From JASLDZ01 sp964242895 (lineage in GTDB: Bacteria; Pseudomonadota; Alphaproteobacteria; Caulobacterales; Caulobacteraceae): 24,720 nucleotides of DNA. Each line of letters opens with the position of its first letter. Position 1 is the first letter of the stretch. Under the pieces are notes generated by a model, which made no database searches, had not been told where the DNA came from, and saw only the letters and a program-made list of their open reading frames with translations. Position numbers and translations under genes: made by a program. The stretch lies in NCBI GenBank assembly GCA_964242895.1, contig CAXTBN010000043.1, positions 1 to 24,720 on the forward strand, written 5' to 3'. Shown here piece after piece: positions 23,924-24,720 of the stretch.

Positions 23924-24670
23924 TCAGGCCTCCGCTGTCGAGCGGAGCCAGTCCTCCCAGCCGCGGGCGCGCAGCTCGCAGGCCGGGCAGGTCCCGCAGC
24001 CGGCGCCCCAGGCGTGAGGCGTGCGGTCGCCGCGGTAGCAGGTGTGCGTCTCCGTGCGGATCAGCTCGACCAGCGCGTCGCCGCCCAGATCGTGCGCGAG
24101 ACGCCAGGTCTCGCCCTTGGTGAGCCGCATCAGCGGGGTCTCGATACGAAAGGGCCGCGCCATCCCGAGCCGCAGCGCCTGCTCCTGCGCGTCCAACGTG
24201 TCGCGGCGGCAATCGGGGTAGCCGGAGAAGTCTGTCTCGCACATGCCGCCGACCAGGGCGTCGGCCCCGCGACGGTCCGCCAGCGCCGCGGCGTAGACGA
24301 AGAACACGAGGTTGCGCCCGGGCACGAAGGTGGAGGGCAGGCCCCGCTCCGTCGCCTCGATCGCTCGGTCGGAGGTGAGCGCGCTCTCGGCCACACGGCC
24401 GAAGCTCGCGATGTCGAGCACGTGATCGTCGCCCAGCCGGTCGGTCCAATGGGGGAATCGCTCGGCGAAGGCGGCGCGCACGGTCAGCCGCGCCTCCATC
24501 TCCACATGGTGGCGCTGGCCGTAGTCGAAGCCGACGGTCTCCACGCGCGCGAAGCGGTCGAGCGCCCAGGCGAGGCAGGTAGCGCTGTCCTGCCCTCCGG
24601 AGAAGAGCAGCAGCGCGGTCTGGTCACGCACGCCGTCGGCGGCGTCGGGATGTGCTAGGGATGTCGGCAA
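23924..24670 (-). CDS. queC: 7-cyano-7-deazaguanine synthase QueC
   Basis: ATP-dependent conversion of 7-carboxy-7-deazaguanine to preQ0. The 248-residue reading has the PP-loop LLLFSGGQDSATCLAWALD (SGGQDS at about 24-29), FVPGRNLVFFVYAAALA, a zinc-binding cysteine set Cys211, Cys225, Cys228 and Cys231 (GCGTCPAC), and TETHTCYRGD. The start is uncertain: no ATG exists; a TTG at 24670 gives 248 aa, a GTG at 24631 would shorten it by 13. The reading frame stays open to the right edge, so a longer start cannot be excluded. queE follows after three bases. No queD or queA/tgt was seen here. Confidence 0.94.
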   Translation of the reverse strand: MPTSLAHPDAADGVRDQTALLLFSGGQDSATCLAWALDRFARVETVGFDYGQRHHVEMEARLTVRAAFAERFPHWTDRLGDDHVLDIASFGRVAESALTSDRAIEATERGLPSTFVPGRNLVFFVYAAALADRRGADALVGGMCETDFSGYPDCRRDTLDAQEQALRLGMARPFRIETPLMRLTKGETWRLAHDLGGDALVELIRTETHTCYRGDRTPHAWGAGCGTCPACELRARGWEDWLRSTAEA

Positions 24671-24708
24671 GGCGGGCCCCGGAGCGGCCGCCGCGACGTG
24701 CGCGACGG

Positions 24709-24720
24709 AAGGAGCGGATG
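24709..24720 (+). promoter_or_regulatory. Ribosome site and start codon of a possible next gene
   Basis: The last 12 bases are AAGGAG, three bases, then ATG at the window edge. This looks like the beginning of a plus-strand gene divergent from queC, though the spacing is tight and only the first codon is visible. Confidence 0.3.

Noticed and set aside
1..24720. Search for defence islands, CRISPR arrays, phage or IS remnants, tRNA genes
   Set aside because: No direct repeats with spacers, no transposase or integrase sequence and no tRNA-like cloverleaf were recognised; gene content is almost wholly housekeeping.

Overview
The window is very GC-rich, densely coding DNA (28 protein genes, no gene-free stretch over 300 bases). 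It reads as chromosomal sequence of an alphaproteobacterium, most likely Caulobacterales and perhaps Phenylobacterium or Caulobacter. That placement is inferred from the AlaC-type aminotransferase-hom-glpX order, class I PhaC, the alphaproteobacterial Rieske/cytochrome b pair, etfBA and the codon use; no 16S gene is present. I saw no tRNA, rRNA, IS element, phage gene, CRISPR array or recognisable defence system.

Layout. 1-3825 (minus): a lipoprotein gene, an AlaC/DapL-like aminotransferase, homoserine dehydrogenase (hom) and a cut-off class II fructose-1,6-bisphosphatase (glpX). 3920-5869 (plus): PHA synthase phaC. 5877-6980 (minus): a spore-photoproduct-lyase-like radical SAM protein. 7064-8425 (plus): two tandem dienelactone hydrolase paralogues. 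8436-8939 (minus): a four-helix membrane protein. 9037-10676 (plus): an exported beta-lactamase-fold serine hydrolase and a VOC/glyoxalase protein. 10686-15455 (minus): one long compact unit reading petA (Rieske), petB (cytochrome b), alpha/beta hydrolase, mtnP, a short trmO and apt. 15623-16540 (plus): hemF. 16544-16780 (minus): a tiny membrane protein. 16937-20898 (plus): etfB, etfA, a hairpin, a crotonase-family protein and an MFS exporter. 20909-22918 (minus): a large secreted alpha/beta hydrolase. 23062-23271 (plus): a small lipoprotein. 23288-24670 (minus): queC-queE for preQ0/queuosine. A possible divergent gene has only its start codon at the right edge.

How the genes work together. 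The left block makes homoserine for threonine and methionine and serves gluconeogenesis. MtnP releases adenine from methylthioadenosine and Apt returns it to AMP, so mtnP-trmO-apt is a purine/methylthio salvage cluster, here placed behind the cytochrome bc1 genes. etfBA would carry electrons from acyl-CoA dehydrogenases, fitting the adjacent crotonase. QueE and QueC are consecutive enzymes.

Most of the window is housekeeping. The points that merit a second look are the absent cytochrome c1 gene after petAB, the photolyase-like radical SAM protein with its hydrogen-donor cysteine kept in what looks like a non-spore-former, the crotonase lacking both classical glutamates, the tandem DLH pair and several unassigned small membrane or lipoprotein genes. 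I found no convincing new multi-gene system.
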